Source: Pseudisothecium myosuroides (Eukaryota > Streptophyta > Bryopsida > Hypnales > Lembophyllaceae). From it: a DNA stretch of 64,000 nt. The notes below the pieces were generated by a model that had not been told where the DNA came from, made no database searches, and worked only from the letters and a program-made list of their open reading frames with translations. Below are positions 12,554 through 24,292 of this stretch, in pieces; the stretch's first letter is position 1; every line of letters starts with the position of its first letter. The translations under genes were made by a program, and so were the position numbers. The stretch is taken from contig OX637288.1 in the NCBI GenBank assembly GCA_951799445.1, positions 49,615,288-49,679,287 on the forward strand, given 5' to 3'.

Positions 12554-13044
12554 GGATTTTGGGCAGTTCCTAAGAGCACAATTTTTGGCAAAACTTTTTC
12601 ATAAGATAGAAAAACTTGTTAGCTTTTGGTAAATATATCACTTTCATTCCAATTGGTGTCCGGAAACAAAAGTTATACCACAGAAAGTCCAAATATCAAC
12701 TTGGCGGGCAGTGAAAGAAGTCAAAAAAACTTCAAACAAAATTTTTAAATTTTTGTTTCCCATAGATTGTATTTTTTTATCTACATGCAAATCTTTCATT
12801 CATTCCATTTGGATGTGTGATGTGAAAGTTATAGAGCACCTTGTTCTATGGGCAATTAGAGTATTTTCTTGAAAAAACAACTTGTAGGATTCATTTTTGG
12901 GAGCAATTTTCACATTTCTTGAAAACAAAAAACTCTAAAAGGTTAACGTGGATTGTTAGAAGAAGTCTCACCATTGAGATTATTGTATTCTAATTCTATC
13001 TCAAAGATATCAACAATTTAGTTTTTCCCTTTGTCTCATATTGC

Positions 13045-13413
13045 CCGAAACAGATGAAAAAGAACTATGGATCGTTTTCTGACTAGTCACCTTCGTGTTC
13101 TGGCTGGGTGGGTTTCCTTCCCCTTGCTACTATGAGACCTCTGAGCCCGCGCATCATTTGTCGAATGATGTGAAGCGGTTACTTCCCGTGGTTGCCCCAT
13201 CTTTGTGTTTTCCTTTTGACCTTCGTCAAGGCCGCAGGGGGAACGCGGGCCTCGCCCGATGCGCCAAGTTTGGGATACCTCCTCCGCCTTACGTTCGTGA
13301 CCTACGGCCTCACCTGTGTCTCAAAGATACGGTCGGGGTTCCTACTGTTTCAATTATGGCTCCATGTATCGCCGTGTGGCCGAGGAAAGCTACATAAAAA
13401 AAGAAATTATTTG
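13045..13413. mobile_element. GC-rich 369-bp insert with 10-bp target duplication
   Basis: CTCATATTGC occurs at 13035-13044 and again at 13414-13423. The DNA between is far more GC-rich than its surroundings and its right part contains an A-rich stretch (TAAAAAAAG). The host copy B3 continues on both sides. The origin is not recognised: a retroposed RNA, a SINE-like unit, or organelle-derived sequence (the minus strand resembles a group II intron environment only vaguely). Confidence 0.5.
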
Positions 13414-13639
13414 CTCATATTGCTATATTCAATATATCACATTATTTTTTGTTAATTTTTTTCTTAGACCTCTAACTCAATTCTTAATGAAAAAAATTCT
13501 AATTTCAAAATATGTCGAGCAAAAATTTTAAATTACCTTTACAAAACCATAATGCCACCACATGGCTTCTACAACTACATTTGTAAAAAATTTGATATGT
13601 AAATCTCACTAACAATCCGTAAGCAACAAAGAAACCCTA

Positions 13640-13895
13640 CACTAAATAGGGAAATTAGGTTGCCCCACATTAATTTCTCGACATTCTACACTATATCAAT
13701 ATGTTGTTTCTTTACAAGAATTTACTACTTTTTTGAATTAAAAATTTATGCATGTGGGACTTATGAACCTGAGAACCTCTATGTGTACAAACAGAAAAAT
13801 TAGTAGACATATTTGTTGACTAGTTGGCTTGTAAAGTGATTTTCTTGAAGTAAGGCAGCCTAATTGTTAAGGCAACCTAATTTCACTATTTAGTG
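13640..13895. mobile_element. 256-bp MITE with 25-bp terminal inverted repeats
   Basis: The ends CACTAAATAGGGAAATTAGG and CACTAAATAGTGAAATTAGG (reverse complement of the right end), each continuing TTGCC, differ at one position in 25. The flanking dinucleotide TA is present on both sides. It is AT-rich with no coding capacity. The CACTA-like start would suggest En/Spm, but the 3-bp flanks do not match, so a TA-targeting element is equally possible. Confidence 0.65.
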
Positions 13896-14386
13896 TAGAT
13901 GATTTTCTTTGCTGAATCTATTGGCGCAATCCAATTGAGAAATGATTGAGTGTGCATTTTTTGGTGCATTTTTTGAGAATGGAAAAGGCATTGTGAGCCA
14001 ATACTTCACATTCTCATATCTTTTTTTCTATTCCTCAAAATGATTTGAAAAATATTACACATCAATATTATGATGATATACATATGTGGAAAAAAAATTA
14101 GAATTTTTGGAGCCTTTTTGAGCATTCCAATTTCAACATTTTGATTTCAACATACATATAAAGTATCGTCTAACTGAACATCTTTCATCAATCTTGTCAA
14201 CGGTGGCATTTTCTCAAAAATTGTGCGATTTTGTTGATCTTCTTTTATAGGAAAGCTAAATAAGTCTTGTTATATTTCAATGGTAGTGATCATCAAAATT
14301 ATTTGACACAATGAGGAATTATGCTTGTTACAAGAACTAGTCAAGAATACAAGAAGTATGCTCAAACACCCCTAGTCCTTTAGGGA
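13896..14386. other. AT-rich intergenic DNA
   Basis: No gene, RNA or clear repeat boundary seen. Confidence 0.45.
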
Positions 14387-16074
14387 ACAACCCCTAAATG
14401 CCTGAGACACCAAATTTCGGTGTTGACAATACTTTGAAGTTAAATAAAACCTATCCAAGTTGCTATTTTTAGTAGTTTATATTTTTGAAAAATTCTTTGT
14501 GAAGTCTAGTTTTAGCATTAAAAATCCGATTTTGAAAATGATTGATTATGATTTTTCTATTCAAGATTTTATGCAAGGATGTTCATTGCAATCTTGACTT
14601 TCTGCAGTCTTGAAGGCTCTTGGAAATGAGCCTCAAAATACTAGATCTTGGAGAAAAAATCACATTAGAAATTCATTTAAAAAAATTGTAGAGTAAATTT
14701 TGAGAAGCCATAAATTGATTGGGATTATGCATATAATTTAACTTCATATTTTTTTAGTGACCAACTTTTTAGATTTGACATGTGAAAAGAGGATTGAAGA
14801 CTTCAAATCACTTTGACAATTTTAACCCTTTCATTTTTCAAGCGACCCAAAATCAATTGATCCAATTTTAGAATGGCCATTTCTGAATTTAAAAATGTGA
14901 AGAGTCACTTGAACTTGGGCTCATTCTCAAGAAAATCAAGTTAGCTATCTAGTAGTATTTTCAAATTTAGAAGAAGAGTTACTATTGAATTTACGAAAAT
15001 TTCCAAAGCACAGGTGATCTGGTGGTTGTAGTAAAGAGTCACCGCTTTAGGAAATTTTGCCCAACTGAGGTGGAGGCATGTGTTCATGGGTGGGTAGGGT
15101 ATTAGCAAGGCCGGGCCCAACCTTTGAGATGGAAGAGAGGTGGTTGGATAATGCTGATGCTTGGAATTTTAATGGGTACCTAGTGTAGACTGTTCATGAC
15201 ATTTTTTAATGAATTGTTCAAAAGTATATTAGATCTGGAGGGGCACTACCCTCTTCCTTTTTTTAACTCTGCTAGGTCTATAGGTACAATCAACCATTAG
15301 AATACACATTTGGCACTCAGATTTGAGTCGTTTTTCAGATTTTTTTCTTCTGATTGTGTATCTTTTCTTGTGTTCCTTCACTTTACCATATTTGATCTTG
15401 AATTTTGGCTCCAAATTTGTGAGAAATCTTCTATTTTTCTCATAATTTTTGAAATTTAACAATGAAGTGGTCACTATTGCAAGACCATTTTCACACTCAT
15501 TTTTGTCCTAAAAATTACAAGACTTCTTTCTATGCAATCCATATGGAATTTAGTTACCTTGAGAATGAGCATAGGATGCCAACTTTTTAAAATGTTACGT
15601 GTCCAAAAGAGCCACTCAAAGCACAACTTTGACTACAAAACATTCATTTTCTTGTAGTACCTTTCATTTTTACGTTATAATCTTCCAATCTATGACTTGG
15701 ATTGGAACCAAACTTTGTAGAGATGATATGGACTTGGCTTTCTAAAAGATCCTATAGTTAAATTTGCCTAAAAATGATTCATTGTACTTTGAGCTTCAAT
15801 CCTTTGTAACTTACAAAATCGAGATCTCAAACACCTTCAAAATGGCCAAAAAATTTAAGGATTAACACCCATGAGATTAAACATAATAATTTTTCAATTC
15901 ATAAGTGATATTGTTATGTTTTCTTTACTTATGTGATCTCTAGCATGTCTAGTTTGAATTTGTACCATTACAATTCAATTTTTTTTTATAGAACTTATCA
16001 AAATGTTGGCTTTTTGTTCAATATAAAGCAAATTCCTAGAAGCTCAAAAAAGGCCTTGGACATTTAGGGGTTAA
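14387..16074 (+). mobile_element. Family A element, copy A3, carrying a nested insertion
   Basis: Left end ACAA (degenerate TTAA) plus CCCCTAAATGCCTGAG; right end CATTTAGGGG plus TTAA (16071-16074). With the nested 1036-bp element and one TTAA removed it is about 640 bp, the same as A1 (646) and A2 (636). Confidence 0.75.
14822..15865. mobile_element. Nested TTAA-bounded element in A3
   Basis: TTAA (14822-14825) CCCTTTCATTTTTC ... TTTAAGGA TTAA (15862-15865), 1036 bp. A2 has the unoccupied site as TTAG, next to the same CACCCTCATG-like flank, so the insertion and its 4-bp TTAA duplication can be read directly. No transposase frame is visible. Confidence 0.75.
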
Positions 16075-16084
16075 GTGGATTTGA

Positions 16085-16326
16085 AGTCTCATAGACTAAT
16101 TTGTCACGGTGCCTAACATGTTTTCTTCACTTGGAATGCATTATCTTGCAATCTATGCAATTAAAGCTTTTGAAATTTCTTTCACATTCTCATACTTGTG
16201 TACTGCAAGATCCTACAGTTAGATATGCAAAAAAATGCCATTTTAAAAGTTTGACTGTGCTCTTTGCACTAGAAAAGGCAGCTTTGAGAGATTATTGAAG
16301 AAATAAAGGGCCATAGGACTTTAAGA
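16085..16326 (+). repeat. Family B 3'-end fragment
   Basis: Matches the last ~240 bp of family B copies, including the CCTACAGTTAGATATGC segment, and ends GGACTTTAAGAGTTAA. Confidence 0.5.
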
Positions 16327-17314
16327 GTTAAGTTCGGTTGCATTCACAGGAGGTGTTCGTGTTTATGATTTTGAAGGAACGAATGTGAAATTCTGAAGAA
16401 ATGGAATAACCTCGATGAAATCTGGAATAGAAACACTCAGGCATATCAGATTCCCTGAAGTAGAATTTGAATTTACAATCTCACAACCTCAGTCCACAAT
16501 GCTACATACCAGAAGAGATCACCATTTAATCCTAATCTCGACGAGCCCTCTTAACAATCTCTCTCTTTCCCACCCGTTTCTACTTGTAAACTAAGGTTCC
16601 CACGCTTTTCTTGCTTCACGATCGATTGGATCACCCAAAAATTGTAATGTTCTCATGGAGATTATGTTAGAAATTCAAAACATTCAAGAGCCCGGTGTGA
16701 AAATCAATTCTGGCGAGTGCAGTCAAGAACTTGCAGGCCTGGGAGATTTTTTGCAAGGCTATCCATACAACTGAATCCACAGCTTTCCGTATTTGCAATT
16801 TTATGACTCGGGTTTCATCAATATTGCCATCTGAGCTCTAGCTCGCTCGCGCAATAGAATACCAGTCTGAAATGAAACTAAAAGTGGTGTCGTGGCGCCA
16901 GGGACTTTGGCCTAAGCTTAGACATGAGCCAGAAGGTGATAGCAATTGTGCCTTCAGCATGTACCGCTCCTGTCTATTTCCTGCATCCAAGTACTACAAA
17001 AAGCTAAGATACCGTGTTTGAGTTCAGTTGTCGAGCTTATCCCACAGATCCACCGTCCGTCGCTCCTGGGGAGTGGGATGACTGATGAACGGAAGGATTG
17101 AGCAGGGAGCGCAATTGGCGCCCCGGATTTACCGCAGTTGACTGAGACGACGGATGATTGTGCTCCAGCGTCGACGTGGCGGAGAACCGCGTCCGCTGCG
17201 CACTCAGCAGCACTGGCCTGGACGCACGCCCGCCCGCCCGCGCTCCCCCTCCCCCTCCTTGCAACGTCCTTTGATCGGCCATTGGTCGCTAGCTGCAGCA
17301 AGAAGAACATACTG
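16327..17314. other. Upstream region of paralogue 2
   Basis: AT-rich to about 16850, then GC-rich from 17040 with a CCGTCCGTCGCTCC word also found upstream of paralogue 1 (about 6591-6606). Probably distal promoter; no coding region supported. Confidence 0.45.
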
Positions 17315-17321
17315 TATATAT
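17315..17321 (+). promoter_or_regulatory. TATA box of paralogue 2
   Basis: TATATAT lies about 140 bases before the ATG at 17461, with an ATTGG (inverted CCAAT) at 17281. The layout mirrors paralogue 1. Confidence 0.6.
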
Positions 17322-17460
17322 GGCTCCCTGGCTCCTTCGATTTTCACAGTGCTTGAAGCTCTTCGTCCTCCAGCTGAATTTGCAGTCCACTCCTTGCTTG
17401 CGCTACTGAATTGGCATTCTACTTCTTGCCGACTTGTGTTGATCATCACTATCCTTCACC

Positions 17461-18669
17461 ATGTCTTACGGAGATGAGTCGGGTTACGGATCCAGGAAGG
17501 CCACCTATGGCGATGATGACAACGAAGGAGCCAGGGTCACCGGCACGTACGGGGATGACAAGGAGTCTGCCGGGTCGTACGGCCAGAAGAAATCTGGCTA
17601 CGGTGGATACGGGGATGACACCACCGTGGAGGAGTCGGCGTACAAGAAATCGGGTACTGGCTACGGGGACAATGAAGAATATGGCGCCCAGAAGGCTTCC
17701 GGTTATGGATCGAGGAAGAACGACGAGGATGAAGGCTACGGGCAGAAGAAAACCTCGGGATACGGATCCAGGAACGAGGAGGAGGAGACTGGTGGCTACG
17801 GGCAGAAGGCGTCTTCCGGCTATGGATCCAAGAAGAAGGATTCCGATGGCGATGGGATTCCTGATGAGTTTGAGAAGAGCCAGTACAACAAGGAAGACGT
17901 GAGCTTTCTCGTCTTATTTTGTTGCTTCTGTCTGATTCTGTTCTCTTTTTTTGACAAATTTAGAAAATGTCGTGATTGGTCGAGTTCCATTTGTTGCCTG
18001 GAGCTTTGTTAAGAACACATGAAGCAGTGTTATAGATCTGCGTCGGTAGTTGCGAGCGGTTGGATGGATTGGTTTGATTCTAAATCCTGTTCATGACAAT
18101 ACTTTGGTTCATGCTGCAATGTGTAGGTCGAGGATTTGAAGAATCGCACTGACATTGACGACGACGAGAGGGAGCATCGCCGCAAGGTTTTGGTGGCCGA
18201 AGTGGCAGCGGGTGTGGTCGGAGCTGGAGTGCTGGGAGTCGCCGGATACGCGGCATACAAGCACTTCAGCAAGAATGACGACGAGGAGAACACCGGCGAA
18301 GAGGGTGAGGAGAAGACCGGTTTCTTTGGTCGCAAGAAGAAGAACAATGACGATGACGAGACTTCGGGTTACAAGAAGAGCGGCTACGGCCAGGACGAAG
18401 ATGAGAGCTCAGGTTACAAGAAGAAGAGCGGTTATGGCGAAGATGAAGAAGGCTACGGAAAGAAATCAAGCTATGGTCAGGGCGATGACGAGTCCTCAGG
18501 CTACAAGAAGAAAACAAGCTATGGTGAGGACGAAGATGAATCATCAGGCTATGGCAAGAAGAAGAGTAGCTATGGTGAGGATAATGACGAGTCGTCAGGC
18601 TACGGCAAGAAGAAGAGCGGCTACGGAGAGGACGAGGAAGAGAAGGAGAAGAAGAAGAGCTGGTTCTAG
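17461..18669 (+). CDS. Gly/Tyr/Asp-repeat protein, paralogue 2
   Basis: Exons 17461-17898 and 18127-18669 join in phase 0 across a 228-bp GT-AG intron, giving 326 residues. Residues 1-125 carry SGYG/YGDD repeats; 127-138 are DSDGDGIPDEFE, an acidic calcium-loop-like motif; the junction follows KED exactly as in paralogue 1. Residues 147-170 are a charged helix, then a glycine-zipper-like run with GVVGAGVLGVAG. From about 210 onward the paralogue adds acidic repeats of the SSGYKKKSGYGEDED type, absent from paralogue 1, and ends KKKSWF. The ATG is the first in frame after the TATA box and lies in ACCATGTC context. Loosely reminiscent of plant GYG-rich acidic proteins of unknown role; function unassigned. 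High charge and repeats suggest an intrinsically disordered, abundant protein. Confidence 0.87.
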
Positions 18670-19548
18670 ACAGTTTTGGGAATTTCCCTTCCAACACGTT
18701 AGGATTCGAGAAGCGTCGTGCAAGGACTCTGTAATTTCTGTAAATTTCAATTTGTGTTTTGAACCGTCGCGTGGCTTAGTTGTGGAAGATCCGCGAGGTT
18801 GGACGATCGGTGCAAGGGCTCAGTCTTGTCATCACTGCTTTGTGAAATTTGGTTCCGACGCTTCAATGAAATTATAAATGGTCATTGCACCTCTCAAACC
18901 ACGTTCTCATATTTCTCCTGTCACTGGTATATGTTTTCTTCTTTCCCATCTGGCGATGCTTTCGACGGATCTAATTTTTGATGGAAAATTTTTGTTTGGC
19001 AAACAGACCGACGCTCAGCCCTCTCCTAGCGTAAAAGTTTGCCTGGCTGTTTTCAGTTCTGAAGGAGCTTGCCTTCCGCATTGATTTGCAAATGCCACCA
19101 CGAGTAACGTGGGTCGATCAAGTTTAACACCGTAGACATTTCTTTTCATATGCAGGAAAAAATTCATGCATGATTTCATGAACAACTAACTCATCTTCGG
19201 AAGCGCACAATTTACCCCCGCTGGATTCTTAATTCATGAAATTTTTCGGGGTCGAAACATGACAGATCTCTTCTCAAGAGCAGGCAACCTTGTGTTCAAG
19301 TTCTGCACTCATCACTGTACTCCAGAAATGGAATACGGACTACCGGTACATGAAAGCATGGGTGTACTCTATATTTTGTGTAACCGTAGTACATTTGAGT
19401 ACAACTGTACTATACAGTACAACTGTGTCCAAGACTCCAAGCTCCTGTGCTTCAGCGAGCTTTTCCTGGCGGATGGAATTCGCCACCACTATTCAACTAC
19501 GTGTCAAGCTCCAAGACCTCCTTTCTGCTAGTGTTATGCACGTTGTTT
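18670..19548. other. 3' flank of paralogue 2 and intergenic DNA
   Basis: The first few hundred bases are probably the 3' UTR. No other gene is supported; near 19380-19425 short GTAC-rich repeats occur. Confidence 0.45.
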
Positions 19549-19690
19549 TTTTGTTTTTTTTCTTGAAACACATGGACAATTTTCATTGCAAAGGGGAAAC
19601 AGTACATCAAACTTAAGGACCAAGTCTCCAGCGGAATTTTTACATTTTCAACAACAATTTTCTATTTTTTAAGAATTGAATTACGCACGT
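19549..19690 (-). mobile_element. LINE-like 3' tail, copy 2
   Basis: TTTTTTTTCTTGAAACACATGGACAA and the following ~110 bases match 9849-9985 in the same orientation, with scattered differences. The minus-strand reading ends in poly(A). Confidence 0.5.
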
Positions 19691-19776
19691 AGTTCAGTGT
19701 TGTTACCTTAAGTTATGTTTGTGAGAGAAATTGACGTCAACTATTCAAATAAAGAGAGAAGCCAAACTCTAGTCCT

Positions 19777-21582
19777 TTAACCCCTTAGCGGGTCGACGTC
19801 CATATTTTGGACGATGCACAGACTCAGAGCTCTCTATCTCGCAGGTAACGAAGTCTTTTCATCCACTTATTTTTCTGGAGAGTGGTGGACGAGTTGGGAA
19901 CTGGGAAACGAGAAGAAGTGGCCCGAATACAGCGTGCATATTTTTCGATAAATGGGAAAGCGAGAACATGCATTGAAATGTTGAAATTTTAGTATGCCCG
20001 TGCAAGCTGCGGTGACTTTTGCTTGAAAACGGGCTTCTTTGTAGGGCCTCGCGGGCAGGGACTTGCTCTGCCCCACTCGTACGTGTGCTGACGTCAGACC
20101 GTCCCAGAAATTTTTGCAACTTCGCTTATAATATTCAGGTATTATTGTTGTACGACAGCGATGAAAAGCAAGAGTAGCTGCCAAGGAAAAACTGAATCAC
20201 ACCTGTCGCTTAGGACGAACCTCTTGTGAATTTGAAAATTCTCTATTCAGCACCGTGTCGGCCGCCTCTTCAATGTACACAGCAGAAAAATGAAAAAACG
20301 CATCCTATCTACTCTACTCACACGCTGAAAAACAAAGTGACGGCTACGTGTATACACTCCTACACACTAGCTTACTCTCAAGTGAGACTTGTTATTTCAA
20401 TTTCGCCTTTGGCATTGCATATTACATCTTCAAATTCATCGCCTTGAGCACCACGTCTTGGTAGGTGACTGCGGGCAACCTGAAGCAAGCATGGAATTCT
20501 TTACCAAATGCTTAGGCTCCACCTCAGGAGGCCATCATTTATCACTACAATTGTAGGCAGTCTGGAACACTTTGTTGGCCGTAATTTGCATTCATGAACA
20601 TTCAATTTCTGAACTTGGTAAGCACTCCTAACTTGAGGATAAGAGGAATTCTGTGGAACTCAGAGAACCCACCTTAGTAACTTTCTGCCGTTTTTCATCC
20701 TCTCAGAGGCCTAGCAAGAATTCATGATCGCATTCGTAGCAAGAACTCACTGTGTACAGGGGTCATGAAATAAAGTGCTCAATTTTGAAGTGTAAATTAG
20801 TAGACTTGTCAGCCTTCTGAAGTTGGTATGAACTTCAACGTCGCAGTCACGGCATGGCTGGAGACATCGGTAAGCAGCACGGTCGATGGAGGTTTGTCGT
20901 CGACAGGAGCAGGGCGTAGAAGCGGCCAACTAAGTTGTCAGTGCCCACGTCGACATTCTTCTACATGTGTACGTCATGGTCAGTCGCATTATTATATGCC
21001 AAGTGCTCTTGTCGTTTATAGCGCTCTTGACATCAGCTGCGCTATCTCATTAGAGACGGTCACCGCAAAAATCCTGAGGTGGTCACTTGGTCAGAGTGCT
21101 TGACATTTCCGTTTCTTTTGCCGGTCATGTGCACACGGGAGCAATGAACTACCCGGTGGAGGTTTTCTTCTGTATTGCCTTCGACTGCCTGGCATTGCAA
21201 GCCGTCCATTTTCCAAACGAATGACTCTTTACTCGAATTGTGACTCGCTTCCTATCCTAGACTGGAGGCTCTTCAGCTTCCATAATTTTTCGTATTTTTT
21301 TGGGCCACCCTTCGGTGATCAAAATGAAGTTCCATGCAGAAGCAGCGGCCTGCCCGTAGCAGTCAATGCCCGATTTGGAGTGGTCAAACCTCATAATCTT
21401 CAAATCGGCTGAGCAGCTGCGGCGATTTGTGATTTCAAAGCACCCCTCACACGGAGCAAGTGAAGATCAAACGGCTCGATTTTCTCCCCCATAGCTAATG
21501 TGCACACTTCACACCCTGGAAGATTATCGAGTTTCCGCACTACTTTGAGGTCTCAATAAGAGTCTGAACGCTAAAGGGTTAA
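19777..21582. mobile_element. Long TTAA-bounded element (family D)
   Basis: TTAA (19777-19780) CCCCTTAGCGGGTC at the left; the right end reads CGCTAAAGGG then TTAA (21579-21582), so the terminal repeats CCCCTTAGCG / CCCTTTAGCG match in inverse orientation. The 1798-bp interior is less AT-rich than the MITE families and may be a decayed larger element. On the minus strand around 20870-20960 a short TDN-containing stretch loosely recalls a piggyBac transposase motif, but stops break it and I do not count it as evidence. Confidence 0.6.
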
Positions 21583-21873
21583 AAACAACTGACGTGAATA
21601 TAGAGTTTGTTTGTTCAAGACCCTACACCAAGACCCACAGAATAATAGCAGTGAATATAAAACCAATTCCTTCTTTGAAAGATGGAATCTATACTACACT
21701 AATATAATGTAATAATTAAATAATTTCTGCAGTTTAATTACATTGAATGTAATAACAACAATGCATGGTCTTAGTTGTTTATCAATGGTATTTTCAATCT
21801 AATAATAACCTTGTTAGCATTAAAATCAGCATTGAGTGATTGGGCTATTGGTTGAGGTTGATAATGTCAACTT

Positions 21874-22480
21874 TTAAAGTTCCAGTGTCCCTTTAGGGAA
21901 CAAAATGGTTTTGAGTTAGGTTCTTATGGTCGCAATTTTTGTGACAATTTCTTGAAACTAATTCCAAGCATACAAAGCAGCAAGAGCTTTCTGTGCATAT
22001 GGTATTTTCAAAAATCAGGGTTACACTTCCGAAGTTATAGGCTGATTTTGAGTTCAAATTTAGATGGAGGGTAGGTCGGGCAAGGGCCTTTTGTCTTCTC
22101 CCTTGGGCAGTAAGCGTACCGGATAGCGGATGGAAGGAAGGAGGCACAACATTTTTTTCTTGGAACTCCTGTAACTACCACTAACCTAGCGCTTGGGATA
22201 TTTTTTGAGTTTTACCTGTATTGAGCCCATTTTTTTCTCTATATTTTCCTCCAAATATAAATTTTAAAGATTTTTTCACCAATTTTCATCAATGTTGTCA
22301 AATTACAACACGGGCTTTTCCCTATTCCAACGGCCAATAGTGAACATTACACTAGCCTTTACAAAGTTGGCACAAATCTCAAGGGAGGGAGTCTCATCGA
22401 CTCAAACCTCTCCAAGTGAACGAAATTTCGCCCCCTAAAAAACCATGTTTATGGCAAGTCAGGTACAAGCCCTCTCACTT
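21874..22480 (+). repeat. Family B 5'-end fragment
   Basis: TTAAAGTTCCAGTGTCC and the following AAAATGG / GGTTCTTATGG segment match the beginning of copy B2. It decays rightward and no 3' end is present. Confidence 0.4.
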
Positions 22481-23560
22481 GCTAAGAAAACCGGCCCAGT
22501 CAAATGAAATCAGTCCTCCATCCACAAGGATGAGATGAATGACCAAGTCCCCTCCAACTGAAGTCATCAAGAAGGAGAATGGACAGGGGAACAGGCCAGG
22601 AACACGCCATCCAACATGCTTGCACCAGTTTATACGTTGATCTCTATGGTGACTGTATGCATTAGCATTGTTATTTCTATAGAAGTTGGAGTTTGTGATT
22701 AAAAAATACATAAAATGGGTGGCTTTCCGAGGATGCGTAAATCTTCTCATCTACTATTGGATTTTTGTTTTGATAAACTATAAGATGCCAAAAGTGTATG
22801 CCAAAAGTGTAGTGTATTGTAAATATTATGCAAATCCTAGCATTGTAAGATTTTATAAATGTTCTCTGTCTTCTTTATTTCTGAAAATTGAAGTAAGCGT
22901 AAATAAGTTGGTCTCTAATATGATTGATTTTTAAATTCAAAATCCAATGAAATTTTTTCCACAATGAAGGTTAAAGGCATCCTCAAAATTCTTGGGTAGG
23001 GTCCAAACAAACTTCTTATGCAACTTCTATATCTTCCAGTCCATACAATCAAACTTCACCAAATAAATTCCACAAGCTCCTATACAAGTTTGGTATAAGA
23101 TCCAACAATTTTATCTCCAAAAACAACAATCTATATCTATATGGCTCAATGCACAAGAAACTCAGAGGGGAGAACATTGGTGCAGTAGAAAATGGCATGA
23201 GATAAAAAATAGGGTCAATTTAATTTGTTGAAGAAAAAATTTATACTTTCGGTAGATCTACCATAACATTGGTAATATGTGCTTAGTGCATTTATAAAAA
23301 AATAGGGTATGGAAAAAAGCCTTCATTTTTTAATATAGTAGAAAAAAATAGGGTGTCAAACATTGATACCCCTAAAATTCCTTAGTAGGTTTAGTTTTCT
23401 AGTTAATGGTTTGGGGTGGTGGATGGGTGAGCCATCCTGAATTTGAATTAACTTTTAATTAAGCACTTAATTTGGTGCTTTAGGTGGGAAACAACTTGAA
23501 CATTCAAGAGGTTGGATGGGTGAGCTGCCCTAAATTTGAATTAATTTTTTAATTAAGCGC
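22481..23560. other. AT-rich intergenic DNA
   Basis: No supported gene. Around 23410-23560 a short segment with AATTAAGC(G/A)CTT and GGGTGAGC is imperfectly duplicated. Confidence 0.4.
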
Positions 23561-24292
23561 TTTAGGGTCATTGCAAGAAACACCGTCAATTTTTATTCCA
23601 CTTTGGTTGTTTTCGGCTAGTATTCCAGTACTCATGAGCTTTTGTATATGAATTTTTAAAAATAAAATAAAATAAGGATAATTAGTATAATACTATAAAT
23701 AGCATATCACCAAAATCTCAGACCTAAAAAAAATCTGAGTCAAAAGTTATTCACAAAAGAAAAAAGCTGAAATTTTGAAGAAAATACATACTTTGATGTT
23801 TTATTTTGTAAAAAATAGAAAAAACTAAAAATAGAACATTTGGGAAGACTTCATGGTGAAGAATTTTCACCAAAAATTTGATCTTGAAACCATCTTAAAT
23901 GTTCTGAACTGGGCGCGCAAGGGAGCCCTCTTTGCATGGACATAGACAACACAAAATAAAATATTTTTAATTTCCCCTTGATAGAAACATGAGTTCCTAC
24001 TCCGCAAATAGACCCTAGAACTTTCAGGTCTAAATCATTAAATATGGGGACTCCATAGTACTCAAAACCCCTAAAATGCAAATTGTGACATATTAATTTA
24101 ATTGATTTTTAAATATAAAATGATTTTTTTTAATTTAAAAAAATATGAAATATGAATACACTCAAGATATACATCTCCAATAAAAATTTCAAATTCATGC
24201 GAGTCAAGCTTAAGAAGTTATTGCAAAAGAAAGATTCGGCACTCCCTTTGCGATCCATACCCAGTACTAGTGTTTTTTGCAATTACCCTTTA
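23561..24292. mobile_element. PIF/Harbinger-like family C element, copy C1
   Basis: The ends GGGTCATTGCAAGAAACAC and GGGTAATTGCAAAAAACAC (reverse complement of the right end) are inverted repeats flanked by TTTA on both sides. The 724-bp interior matches copies C2 and C3. TTA-type flanks and GGG starts fit PIF/Harbinger non-autonomous elements; assignment inferred. Confidence 0.65.

Larger units (their letters stand above)
12455..13550 (+). repeat. Family B element, copy B3, with two insertions
   Basis: Starts at the TTAA shared with A2, followed by CCTTGAAGTCCC, and follows copy B2 to about 13550, where it decays. It is split by a 53-bp poly(T) retroposon scrap (12501-12553) and a 369-bp GC-rich insert (13045-13413), both with exact direct repeats. 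Confidence 0.65.

Noticed and set aside
18155..18877. 240-codon plus-strand frame
   Set aside because: Arg/Thr-rich shadow of the repeat-protein exon in another frame.
20828..21103. Open frame in element D as transposase
   Set aside because: No recognisable piggyBac or other transposase motifs in this frame; composition is unremarkable.
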